Assembly (NCBI GenBank): GCA_963812335.1
Contig: CAWEUU010000004.1
Coordinates: 372,001-436,000 of the forward strand
Reading direction: 5' to 3'
DNA: 64,000 nucleotides
Origin: VRUE01 sp963812335
Lineage (GTDB): Bacteria; Actinomycetota; Thermoleophilia; Solirubrobacterales; 70-9
Shown here: one piece after another, positions 17,873 to 25,994 of the stretch
Layout of the letters: every line of letters starts with the position of its first letter
Numbering within the stretch: the first letter of the stretch is position 1
Notes under the pieces: model-generated
Seen by the model: the letters and a program-made list of their open reading frames with translations, nothing else
Told to the model about the DNA's origin: nothing
The model's database searches: none
Program-made: the position numbers and the translations under genes

Positions 17873-19001
17873 TCCGCTCATCCGGGGTGGTCAAAGCGAT
17901 GCGGAAGAAGCCCTCGCCGCTGGGCCCGTACATCGAGCCGGGTGAGACGACGACGGCAGCCTCTTCGAGCACCAACTCGGCGAAGGAGGTCGAAGTATGG
18001 CCCTTGGGGACCGGCGCCCAGACGTAGATCGTGCCCTTCGGGGCGGTCACCTCGACGCCGATCTCGGCGAGCGCCGAGACGACTAGGTCGCGACGGCGGG
18101 CATAGGTCTCGTTCATCCGCTCGAGCGGCCCGGCCGGGCCCTCGAGAGCGGCGACACCGGCCCTCTGCACCGCCTCGAACAGGCCCGAGTCGATGTTCGT
18201 CTTCAGCCGCCAATAGGTCTGCATCGCCTCGGCGTTGCCGAGGATCGCCGCGCAGCGCCAGCCGGTCATGTTGAAGCCCTTGGAGAGCGAGAAGACCTCG
18301 ACCCCGACCTCCTTGGCACCCGGCGTGGCGAGAAAGCTGGGCGCGACGTAGCCGTCGTAGGTCGTCTCCGAGTAGGCGTTGTCGTGGACGACGAGAATCT
18401 CGTGCTCGCGGGCGAAGGAGACGACGAGCTCGAAGAAGCCCTCGGGGACGACGGCCCCGGTCGGGTTGTTCGGGTAGTTGATGAACATCAACCGTGCCCT
18501 GGCGGCGACATCGGCCGGCACCGCGGTTAGATCCGGGGCGAAGCCCAGCTCGGGCACCAGCGGCAGCAGCTCCGGCGTCGCCCCGGCGAGGATCGGGCCG
18601 CCCGTGTAGACGGGGTAGCCCGGGTCGGATGCGAGCGCGACGCCGCCCGGATCGAGGAAGGCGAAGCAGAGGTTGTAGATGCACTCCTTGGCTCCGATCG
18701 CCGGGATCACCTCGCTGCCCGGGTCGATCTCGACCCCGAAGCGCCGGTCGTAGAAGCGGGCGAACGCCTCGCGAAAGTCCTCGCGGCCGCGGTTGCTCGG
18801 ATACTGGTGGGTGCCGGGGTCGGCGACCGCCTCCTGCATCGCACTGACGATGTGCGGGTAGGTCGGCTCGTCGGGATCGCCGATGCCGAGGCTGATCACG
18901 TCAATGCCGGCTGCGCGCTTGTCGGCGATGCGCCGCTCGAGCTCCTGGAACATGTAGGGAGGCATCGCCTCCAGGCGCTGTGAGGGGTCTGCGATTCCCA
19001 C
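17832..19001 (-). CDS. dapL: Class I/II aminotransferase, probable LL-diaminopimelate aminotransferase (DapL-like)
   Basis: The 389-aa fold-type I PLP enzyme has the N-terminal LGIGDPDEPT, the substrate-side NYPNNPTGA, the Asp/Tyr pair HDNAYSETTYDG and the PLP lysine in SLSKGFNMTGWR. The best match in style is the DapL/AspC-like group that makes LL-diaminopimelate directly from tetrahydrodipicolinate. The adjacent dapF-like gene (15 bp away, same strand) supports this. An alternative is a broad-specificity succinyldiaminopimelate transaminase (DapC). Start is GTG. Confidence 0.8.
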   Translation of the reverse strand: MGIADPSQRLEAMPPYMFQELERRIADKRAAGIDVISLGIGDPDEPTYPHIVSAMQEAVADPGTHQYPSNRGREDFREAFARFYDRRFGVEIDPGSEVIPAIGAKECIYNLCFAFLDPGGVALASDPGYPVYTGGPILAGATPELLPLVPELGFAPDLTAVPADVAARARLMFINYPNNPTGAVVPEGFFELVVSFAREHEILVVHDNAYSETTYDGYVAPSFLATPGAKEVGVEVFSLSKGFNMTGWRCAAILGNAEAMQTYWRLKTNIDSGLFEAVQRAGVAALEGPAGPLERMNETYARRRDLVVSALAEIGVEVTAPKGTIYVWAPVPKGHTSTSFAELVLEEAAVVVSPGSMYGPSGEGFFRIALTTPDERITEAVERMREHLA

Positions 19002-19016
19002 GGGCGCGGAAATCTA

Positions 19017-19859
19017 TTAGCTCAGCTCAGACAGCGCCTGCACGAGCTCCGGCGAGAGCTCGCCTGCGCAGATCGGCTCTGCCCAGCCACTGAGGCGCAG
19101 GTCGAGCTTCTTGGAGATCTCGACCTCGAGCTCGCCGCCGTCGAGCTCCACTATGAGTGGGCTGGGCGCTTCGCGCAGGAAGGCCGCAACCGCTGCCCCG
19201 CTGGCACCCGTGCCCGAGGAAAGCGTCTCGCCGACGCCGCGCTCGAAGATTCGCGCGCGCACGCGGCTACCCTCGACGCGGAAGAAGGAGACGTTGGTGC
19301 GGTTCGGGAAGAGCTCATGGCCTTCGATCTGCGGTCCGATCGCCGCCAGGTCGAGGCTATCCAGCTCCTCGCCGACCTCGATCGCGCATTGGGGATTGCC
19401 GATCGAGACGTGCTGGAACTCCCACTCGCGACCACCAACGCTTAGAGCGCCCCTGCCATCCGGCTCGCCCTCCGGGAAGTCCTTCGACGCGGTCGCCGCC
19501 CGACCCATCTCGACCGAACAGGTGCGCTCCGAGGTGATCGTCGGCGTGACAGGCCCAGCAGCCGTCGAGATAGAGAAGACATCCTCCTCGGTCCACCCAT
19601 GCCGCCGCAGGTAAAGAATCGCCTCCCGCGCCCCATTCCCCGAAAGCTCCGCCTCCGAACCGTCGGGATTGAAGATCCGCAGCGATGCGACGAACTCAGA
19701 GTCCTCGCTGCGCGCCAACAGCAGCACCCCATCGGCCCCAATCCCAAAATGCGCATCGCAGATCCTCTGCACCCGAGCGCCGCTGAGCGCCCAGGGCAAC
19801 GAATCTGCCTCCAAGATCACATAGTCGTTCCCCAGGGCGGTCCACTTCTCGAATCTCAC
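19017..19859 (-). CDS. dapF: Diaminopimelate epimerase homologue with both catalytic cysteines replaced by serine
   Basis: The 280-aa protein has the two-lobed DapF fold. The N-terminal LGNDYVILE and GIGADGVLLL are typical. The first active-site signature reads NPDGSEAELSGNGAR, where the family pattern is NxDGSx(4)CGN, so Cys is Ser (TCG). The second reads ERGVGETLSSGTGA, where the family has ETxACGTG, again Ser (TCC TCG). Everything around both sites is conserved. Normal DapF uses the two cysteines as acid and base to interconvert LL- and meso-diaminopimelate, so this protein may be inactive, slow or act on something else. The GTG start overlaps the miaA stop by 4 bp. Confidence 0.88.
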   Translation of the reverse strand: MRFEKWTALGNDYVILEADSLPWALSGARVQRICDAHFGIGADGVLLLARSEDSEFVASLRIFNPDGSEAELSGNGAREAILYLRRHGWTEEDVFSISTAAGPVTPTITSERTCSVEMGRAATASKDFPEGEPDGRGALSVGGREWEFQHVSIGNPQCAIEVGEELDSLDLAAIGPQIEGHELFPNRTNVSFFRVEGSRVRARIFERGVGETLSSGTGASGAAVAAFLREAPSPLIVELDGGELEVEISKKLDLRLSGWAEPICAGELSPELVQALSELS

Positions 19860-20587
19860 GCGCGCAGCCTAGCCATGATCTCGGTGGCGACCCCGACGTC
19901 GGAGAGCTCCGTCCGGTCGATCGTGGTCAGATTGGGAATCTTGCGCATCCAGGTGAGCTGGCGGCGGGCGTAGTTGCGCGAGCGCCTTTTCATCCGCTCG
20001 AGGTCGCCGCCGAGCAGCTCTTCGAACCCGAGCGCCTTGCGCGCGGTGCGCGAGGGGCCAAGCGCTTCCGCCCGCCTGACCTCGTCCTTCGCCCCGCCGG
20101 CGGCGATCGCCTCGGTGCGGGCGTCGATCCGCGCGTAGAGGCGCCCCCGTTCCATGTCGAGCCCGAAGATCGTCGTCGGCAGCCGCGTCTCCGGTGACCA
20201 GAGCTCCGAGTCTTCCGTTTCGGGCGGCCGTTTCTCGAGCGACAGCTCGGCAACCGCCGCGCGCAGGTAGAGCCCGGTGCCGCCCACCACAATCGGCCGC
20301 CCTCCCGACGCCAGCACCCGGTCGATCTCCTCGTGCGCCAACCGCATGTAGTCGCCGACGGAAAATGGCCGGGTAACGGGCACGAACCCCACCAGCCGAT
20401 GCTCCAGCCGCTTCTGCTCAGCAACCGTGGCGACACCGGTAAGCACGCTCAGCCCCTCGTACACCTGCAGCGCATCGCATGAGATCGCGACAGGGTCCTC
20501 CCCCCGCGCTCGCAACTCTTCGGCCAAGGCGACGGCCACCCCGGTCTTGCCCACGCCAGTCGGACCGAATATTCCAACTACGTCCAA
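19856..20587 (-). CDS. miaA: tRNA dimethylallyltransferase, short form
   Basis: The enzyme adds the dimethylallyl group to A37 of tRNAs reading UNN codons, the substrate step for MiaB. The P-loop FGPTGVGKT, the substrate motif SCDALQVYEGL and VGGTGLYLRA are present, as is the C-terminal RRSRNYARRQLTWMRK. At 243 aa it lacks about 70 residues of the usual helical insertion between the LYLRA strand and the RIDARTEAI helix. The start is a TTG that follows the miaB stop by 4 bp, and the stop overlaps dapF. Confidence 0.92.
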   Translation of the reverse strand: MDVVGIFGPTGVGKTGVAVALAEELRARGEDPVAISCDALQVYEGLSVLTGVATVAEQKRLEHRLVGFVPVTRPFSVGDYMRLAHEEIDRVLASGGRPIVVGGTGLYLRAAVAELSLEKRPPETEDSELWSPETRLPTTIFGLDMERGRLYARIDARTEAIAAGGAKDEVRRAEALGPSRTARKALGFEELLGGDLERMKRRSRNYARRQLTWMRKIPNLTTIDRTELSDVGVATEIMARLRA

Positions 20588-20591
20588 CGAC

Positions 20592-21917
20592 TCACCGAAA
20601 GAGCTGAGTGAGGGGTTTCACCGACACCCCTCCCAACGTGGTCGAAGTCGCGGAAGTTATCTCGACGTTGACGAGATCCCCAGGCTCTGCCTCGCCGTCG
20701 AAGTTGACGGTCTTGTTGTGCCGGGTGCGGCCGCGCAGCCTGGTCGGATCGGTCCGGCTCGGGCCCTCGACCAGTACCTCCAGCTCACGCCCCACGAAGC
20801 GCTGCGAACGCTCGTTGGCCCGTCGCTGGACCAACTCGACCAGCCGCTCCATGCGCTCACGCTTGACCGGGTGCGGAACCTGCTCGTCCATCGTTGCCGC
20901 GTCGGTCTCGCGCCGCGGTGAGAAGACGAAGGTGAAGGCGCTGTCGTAGCCGGCTTCATCGACTACTTCCAGCGTCTGCTCGAAGTCCGCCTCGCTCTCG
21001 CCGGGGAAGCCGACGATGATGTCGGTCGTAATCGCGCAATCCGGCACGTGCTCGCGGATCAGCGAGACCCGGTCCATGTAGCGCTGCCGATCGTAGGTGC
21101 GCCTCATCTGTTTCAGCACCGCGCTCGAGCCCGACTGCAGCGGCAGGTGGATGTGCTCACAGAGCGCGGGAAGCTCGGCGTGGGCGCGGATCACGTCCTC
21201 CCTCATGTCCTTCGGGTGCGGGCTGGTGTAGCGGATCCGCTCGATCCCCTCGACCGCGTCGACGCGGGAGAGCAGTTCAGCGAAGCCGATCCGCGCCTCA
21301 CCCGGCAGGTCGCGGCCGTAGCTGTTGACGTTCTGGCCCAGCAGGGTCAGCTCGAGCACGCCGTCGGCGGCGTGCGCCTCGGCCTCGGCGACCAGCTCGG
21401 CCGGGTCGCGGCTCTGCTCGCGCCCCCTGGTCGAGGGCACGATGCAGTAGGCGCACTTGCAGTTGCAGCCCTGGGAGATCTGCAGCCAGCCTTGGAACTC
21501 GCGCTCGCGACGCGCCGGGAGGTGGCCGGAGAAGTCCTCGAACTCGAAGTAGCCCTGGGCGCTGAGCGAGTCCGAGTTGAGGAACTCGGCGAGGCGGTGG
21601 ATCTGCCCCGGGCCGAAGGCGACGTCTACGAACGGGAAGCGCTCGAACACCTCGTCCTTGACCGACTGCGCCCAGCAGCCGCCGACACCGACGACGCGTT
21701 CGGGGTCTTCGGACTTGAGCCGCTTGGCCTCGCCGAGGTGGGCGACGAACCGGTTGTCGGCCGACTCCCGGATCGAACAGGTGTTGAAGAGGATCAGGTC
21801 GGCCTCGGCGCGACTCTCCGCCTGCTGGTAGCCGAGCGAATCGAGCATCCCCTGCATGCGCTCGGAGTCATGCACGTTCATCTGACAGCCGAACGTGGTC
21901 ACGTGGTAGCTGGGCAT
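20592..21917 (-). CDS. miaB: tRNA-2-methylthio-N6-dimethylallyladenosine synthase
   Basis: The 441-aa radical-SAM methylthiotransferase has an N-terminal domain with the three cluster cysteines (FGCQMN, FNTCSIRE, GVGGCWAQ) and a radical SAM motif CNCKCAYCIVP (CxxxCxxC). Its C-terminal TRAM domain runs to the end. It thiomethylates i6A37 made by MiaA, encoded immediately downstream. The ATG start is clear. The gene is complete and of normal length. Confidence 0.96.
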   Translation of the reverse strand: MPSYHVTTFGCQMNVHDSERMQGMLDSLGYQQAESRAEADLILFNTCSIRESADNRFVAHLGEAKRLKSEDPERVVGVGGCWAQSVKDEVFERFPFVDVAFGPGQIHRLAEFLNSDSLSAQGYFEFEDFSGHLPARREREFQGWLQISQGCNCKCAYCIVPSTRGREQSRDPAELVAEAEAHAADGVLELTLLGQNVNSYGRDLPGEARIGFAELLSRVDAVEGIERIRYTSPHPKDMREDVIRAHAELPALCEHIHLPLQSGSSAVLKQMRRTYDRQRYMDRVSLIREHVPDCAITTDIIVGFPGESEADFEQTLEVVDEAGYDSAFTFVFSPRRETDAATMDEQVPHPVKRERMERLVELVQRRANERSQRFVGRELEVLVEGPSRTDPTRLRGRTRHNKTVNFDGEAEPGDLVNVEITSATSTTLGGVSVKPLTQLFR

Positions 21918-21961
21918 GGGCCCTAGCTTAGGTCAGACGCCGCCGGCCGGCGCCTGCAGGC

Positions 21962-22216
21962 CTATTCGGCCTCCTCGGCTTCCGATTCTTCGGTTGCCGC
22001 CGGCAGGCCGACCTCCGCCTCGCGCTGCTCTTCCTCGTGCTTGGAGTGCAGCACGGCGAATGTAGTCGACATACCGACCAACGCCACGAACCAGATCACG
22101 ACGAGCGGCGCGGCCTTGCCCGGGAATTTCGAAACCCGCAGACCAAGGAAGGTGACGAGAACCGCGGAGACGGCGAGGGCGCCGCCGGAGAGGTAGAAGA
22201 TCAGTTCGTAGTCCAT
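21962..22216 (-). CDS. Small two-helix membrane protein, function unknown
   Basis: The 84-aa protein has two hydrophobic helices (about residues 5-26 and 37-57) and a highly acidic tail rich in Glu (EESEAEEAE). The basic turn between helices (RVSKFPGK) suggests both ends face outside, or both inside, depending on the positive-inside rule. It starts at ATG, 31 bp after the rny remnant. I do not recognise the family; the good start, composition and conserved position in the recA-miaB operon make it a likely real gene. Confidence 0.65.
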   Translation of the reverse strand: MDYELIFYLSGGALAVSAVLVTFLGLRVSKFPGKAAPLVVIWFVALVGMSTTFAVLHSKHEEEQREAEVGLPAATEESEAEEAE

Positions 22217-22247
22217 GCGCGCGGCATCCTATCCATTGCGCATGACC

Positions 22248-22585
22248 TCAGCGGGCGTAGTTTGTCGCCCGGCTCTCCCGGATCACAGTGATCTTGATCT
22301 GGCCGGGATAGGTGACCTCGCGCTCGATCGACGCGGCGATCTCGTGGGAGATCAGCGCCGCGCCCTCGTCGTCGACCGCTCCGGGGTCGACGATCACCCG
22401 GATCTCGCGGCCCGCCTGCATCGCGTAGACCTTCTCGACACCGGCGTGACGGGATGCAACTGCGGCGGGCGTCGGCCTCGACCTCCTCGAGCAGCACCCG
22501 CCTCGCCTCCGCGGCGGACAGCGAGGAGATTCGTTCCAGTTCAGCACGCCGCAGCTCCGCGAGCTGAGGCCTGTTTGTCTAATCG
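22248..22585 (-). pseudogene. rny: Remnant of RNase Y gene, central domains deleted
   Basis: The 3' part encodes the unmistakable RNase Y tail: GVEKVYAMQAGREIRVIVD, then SHEIAASIEREVTYPGQIK and a final TNYAR. Upstream, in another frame, is the linker that normally precedes the KH domain (AELRRAELERISSLSAAEA, then LLEEVEADARR). The two pieces are joined directly near 22455 with a frame change, so the KH and HD nuclease domains (about 230 residues) are missing, and the N-terminal anchor and coiled coil are also gone up to the recA stop. An inactive fossil, or an assembly collapse, would both explain this. Confidence 0.8.
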
Positions 22586-22586
22586 G

Positions 22587-23705
22587 CTATGCGGCCTGAG
22601 CCTCGGCCACCGGGGGCGGCGGCTCCTCCGCCTTCGTCTCCGGGACCTGCTCCGTGGCCTGCTCGGCGCCCTCGCCGCCGATGCCGAGCGCGGCGCGGAT
22701 CTTGGCTTCCAGCTCGCTCGCAATCTCGGGGTTCTCAACCAGAAACTGCTTGGCGTTGTTGCGCCCCTGACCGAGCCGCGTCTTGCCGTAGGAGAAGAAG
22801 GAGCCGGATTTCTGCACCAGGTCGTGCTCGATGCCGAAATCGAGCAGGCCGCCCTCGCGCGAGATGCCGACCCCGTACTCGATGTCGAACTCGGCCTGGC
22901 GGAACGGCGCTGCGACTTTGTTCTTGACGACTTTGACCCGCACCCTGTTGCCGACCGCCTCGGTCCCTTCCTTGAGCGTCTCGATGCGGCGGATGTCGAG
23001 TCGCTGCGAGGAGGCGAACTTGAGCGCCCGGCCGCCCGGCTGGGTCTCCGGCGAACCGAACTGGACGCCGACCTTTTCGCGGATCTGGTTGCTGAACACG
23101 CAGACCGTGTTGGTCCGGTTGAGGTTGCCGGCCAGTTTGCGCATCGCCTGCGACATCAGCCGCGCCTGCAGGCCGACGGTCGTGTCGCCGATCTGGCCTT
23201 CGAGCTCGACTTTCGGGGTCAGCGCGGCGACCGAGTCGATCGCGACGACGTCGACCGCGGCGGAGGCGATCAGTCGGTCGGCGATCTGCAGCGCCTGCTC
23301 GCCGTAGTCGGGCTGGGAGACGAGCAGCTCGTCGGTGTCGACCCCGATCGCCTTGGCGTAGATCGGGTCCATCGCGTGCTCGGTGTCGATGAATACGCAG
23401 ACCCCGCCACGGGCCTGGGCTTCGGCGATGATGTGGTAGATCAGCGTCGTCTTGCCCGAGGACTCCGGGCCGAAGATCTCGACGATGCGGCCACGCGGCA
23501 CCCCGCCGACGCCGAGCGCCAAGTCGAGCGCCAGCGCCCCGGTCGGGATCGCCGGCACCTGCACCCTGGTGTCGGCGCCGAGGCGCATCAGAGCGCCCTC
23601 GCCGAAGTCTTTTTTGATGTGCTGGACCGCGTTTTCCAGCGCCGCGTCCTTGGCCTTGGCCTCCTTGGCCGAGGCGTCCTTCAGAGCCGCTTTCTTATCT
23701 GCCAT
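22587..23705 (-). CDS. recA: Recombinase RecA
   Basis: The 372-aa RecA has Walker A GPESSGKTT, Walker B VVAIDSVAAL, loop L1/L2 with GDTTVGLQARLMSQAMRK and FSNQIREKVGV, and an acidic, Pro/Glu-rich C-terminal tail. It carries out strand exchange and SOS co-protease activity. I chose the ATG at 23703-23705 (MADKKAALKD); a GGCGG purine run lies about 8 bases upstream. No actinobacterial-type SOS box (CGAAC-N4-GTTCG) is visible in the 110 bp before the gene. It is downstream of cinA, the usual order. Confidence 0.97.
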   Translation of the reverse strand: MADKKAALKDASAKEAKAKDAALENAVQHIKKDFGEGALMRLGADTRVQVPAIPTGALALDLALGVGGVPRGRIVEIFGPESSGKTTLIYHIIAEAQARGGVCVFIDTEHAMDPIYAKAIGVDTDELLVSQPDYGEQALQIADRLIASAAVDVVAIDSVAALTPKVELEGQIGDTTVGLQARLMSQAMRKLAGNLNRTNTVCVFSNQIREKVGVQFGSPETQPGGRALKFASSQRLDIRRIETLKEGTEAVGNRVRVKVVKNKVAAPFRQAEFDIEYGVGISREGGLLDFGIEHDLVQKSGSFFSYGKTRLGQGRNNAKQFLVENPEIASELEAKIRAALGIGGEGAEQATEQVPETKAEEPPPPVAEAQAA

Positions 23706-23815
23706 CTCATCCGCCTTCCTGCATATGGAGAGGGAACCGTAGTCACGGCCGCGGACGCTACGGGGCGACGACGCGCGCGTTACGCGCATGTCGCAAAAAG
23801 TCTGTGGCGACTTCC

Positions 23816-25147
23816 CTACAAAGGCGTGTCGTCGCCGTCGAGCAGCGCGCGCAACAGGTGCATCGCGACCAGAGCCGAACGTTCGCGGATGTCGTCGCGG
23901 CCGCCGGGGATGACCGGATCGCGGGCGATCGCGCTGCCGTCGGCGAGACGGGCGTCGAAGCAGACGTAGCCGACCGGCTTCTCCTCGGTGCCCCCGCCCG
24001 GCCCGGCGATGCCGGTAATCGAGACGGCGACGTCGGCACCGAAGCGCTCGAGGGCGCCCCGCGACATCGCCTCGGCGACCTCTGGCGAGACCGCGCCGTG
24101 GGCCTCGATCAGCGCCGGGTCGACACCTAGCAGCTCCACCTTGGCTTCGTTTGAGTAGGCGACGACGCCGCCGGCAAAGTAGGCCGAGGCGCCGGGCAGG
24201 TTGGTGATCCGCGTTGCAAGCATGCCGGCCGAGCAGGACTCGGCAAGGGCGAGCCTGCGGCCCTGCAGACGGCGCGCCAGCTGCGAGTCGATCGTCTCGC
24301 CGTCGAGGCTGAAGAGGTGACGGCCGTGGCGGTCGGCCAGGCCCGCCCGCACCGCCTCGGCAACCGGCGCCGCCTCGGCCCGGTAGCGCACGTCGATCTC
24401 GATCTCGCCGCGGCGCAGGCAGGTGGTGATCTCCACGGTTTCCAGCTCGGCCCCATCGGCCTCGATCTCGCGCAGGCTCTTGGCGATCTCCGACTCCGGG
24501 ATGCCGAACATCCGTAGCGTGTAGGCGTGCAGCGGTGTGGCGCGGGCGAGGATCGCCTGCACCGGCTGCGATTCGACCGCCCGCGGCCACATCGGCTGCA
24601 ACTCGCGCGGCGGCCCCGGCAGGACGATCACGGCGAGCTTCTCCAGCGGCACGACCAGTCCCGGCGCGGTGCCTACCGGGTCAAGCGGCAGCGAGCCCTC
24701 GGGCACCATCGCCTGCTTGCGGTTGGCCGCCATCACCGCCTCCTGGTCGAATTTGAAGCGGCGCGCGAAGCCGCGCAGGATCGCGGCGATCTTCTCCTCC
24801 ATGTCCTTGTCGAGGACCAGCTCGCAGCCGGCGACGCTGCCGACGATCTCGGCCGTCAGGTCGTCGGCGGTCGGGCCGAGGCCGCCAGAGGTGACGATCA
24901 GGTCCATCTCCTCGGCGACCATGAAGCGCAGCGAAGCCTCGAGGTCCCCAGGGCGGTCTGCGACGACAGCGATGTGGGCGACCTCGACCCCCAGCTCGGC
25001 GAGTTGCTCGGAGATCCACGGCCCGTTGCGGTCGGCGATCCGACCGGTGATCACCTCGGTGCCTGTGACCACGATTCCTGCACGAACAATGCCCGCCGCC
25101 CCCGGACGCGGGAGCGACTGCGTGTCGATATCTGAATCTTCAGGCAT
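23816..25147 (-). CDS. cinA: CinA family competence/damage protein, nicotinamide-nucleotide amidohydrolase
   Basis: The 443-aa protein has an N-terminal MoaB/MogA-like COG1058 domain (VVTGTEVITGRIADRNG, TSGGLGPTADD) and a C-terminal PncC amidohydrolase domain (LALAESCSAGML, GVVAYSNEAK and SITGIAGPGG). Such proteins hydrolyse NMN and ADP-ribose in NAD salvage. The ATG start and C-terminal DDTPL are clear. The gene lies 30 bp from the RodZ-like gene upstream and 110 bp from recA downstream, matching the classic cinA-recA pairing. Confidence 0.95.
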   Translation of the reverse strand: MPEDSDIDTQSLPRPGAAGIVRAGIVVTGTEVITGRIADRNGPWISEQLAELGVEVAHIAVVADRPGDLEASLRFMVAEEMDLIVTSGGLGPTADDLTAEIVGSVAGCELVLDKDMEEKIAAILRGFARRFKFDQEAVMAANRKQAMVPEGSLPLDPVGTAPGLVVPLEKLAVIVLPGPPRELQPMWPRAVESQPVQAILARATPLHAYTLRMFGIPESEIAKSLREIEADGAELETVEITTCLRRGEIEIDVRYRAEAAPVAEAVRAGLADRHGRHLFSLDGETIDSQLARRLQGRRLALAESCSAGMLATRITNLPGASAYFAGGVVAYSNEAKVELLGVDPALIEAHGAVSPEVAEAMSRGALERFGADVAVSITGIAGPGGGTEEKPVGYVCFDARLADGSAIARDPVIPGGRDDIRERSALVAMHLLRALLDGDDTPL

Positions 25148-25177
25148 TCGCGGGAGCAGAGGAGGCAGCGGTGCATG

Positions 25178-25948
25178 TCATTCGCAGCTCGGCCTTTCGC
25201 CTTCTTCGAGCGCCGTCAGGTCGCCGCCGGGGCCGACCTCGTATCCGACCGGGCCGGAGCTTGCTTCGATCCGGGCCGGCTCGCCGTCGATCGTCATCTC
25301 CACCGAGCCGTTGCCCAGGGCCAGTTCGTAGCCCTTCGCTTCGAACGGTCCCGCGCTTTCGCCTTCCCCGAGGATCTGGCCCTCGACCAGAGGCTCTTCG
25401 GCCGCGTCGATCAGGCACACCCAAACTTCCGCCGTCGCGGTCAACTGCAGGTCAACGGTCTTGGCCGTGGCCGGTGAGGGCTCCGCCGGCGTCTGCTTGC
25501 GCGCCTCCCCGCCTTCGCTCTGGCTCGCTGGTGCCTGGCCGGTCGAGCCCTCGTTGCCACCGTCGCCGCCGGCGAGGCCGATGCCGATCAGCACCGCTAC
25601 CAGCAGGGCGAAAACGGCGACGATCGCCGGCCGGCCCTTGAGTCGCGAGCGTGGTCTGCGGGCACCGGTCGGAACCGGCTCGACCCGTTTGGGGACGCGC
25701 TCCCCTCCGCTCGGCTGGGTAGCGCGGCGGTAGTCCTCGGCAAGGCGGTCTCCGTCGAGGCCGAGGTAGGAGGCATAGGTGCGGATGAAGCCGCGCGTGT
25801 AGGCGCCGCCGGGCAGCGCGTCCCACTCCTCGTTCTCGATTGCCTGTAGGTAACGAACGCGGATCTTGGTCGCCGCTTCGACCTCGGAAAGCTCGACTTT
25901 GCGACGATTTCGCGCCTCACGCAGGGTGGGTCCGATGCCGTTGTCCAC
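25178..25948 (-). CDS. RodZ-like helix-turn-helix membrane protein
   Basis: The 256-aa protein has an N-terminal HTH_25 domain (LREARNRRKVELSEVE ... TKIRVRYLQAIE, about residues 8-45) and a basic juxtamembrane stretch. One transmembrane helix follows (about 106-124), then a low-complexity linker and a C-terminal beta domain of the DUF4115 type. In rods RodZ links MreB to the elongation machinery; here the role is a cell-envelope or morphology factor by analogy. It starts at GTG and lies between ftsK and cinA in one operon. Confidence 0.85.
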   Translation of the reverse strand: MDNGIGPTLREARNRRKVELSEVEAATKIRVRYLQAIENEEWDALPGGAYTRGFIRTYASYLGLDGDRLAEDYRRATQPSGGERVPKRVEPVPTGARRPRSRLKGRPAIVAVFALLVAVLIGIGLAGGDGGNEGSTGQAPASQSEGGEARKQTPAEPSPATAKTVDLQLTATAEVWVCLIDAAEEPLVEGQILGEGESAGPFEAKGYELALGNGSVEMTIDGEPARIEASSGPVGYEVGPGGDLTALEEGERPSCE

Positions 25949-25994
25949 CGGGACATTGTGTCTATTGCGCCCGCCCGGCGCGCATCAGACCTTT

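Noticed and set aside
23706..23815. SOS box upstream of recA
   Set aside because: No CGAAC-N4-GTTCG-like palindrome seen; only a GC-rich spacer.
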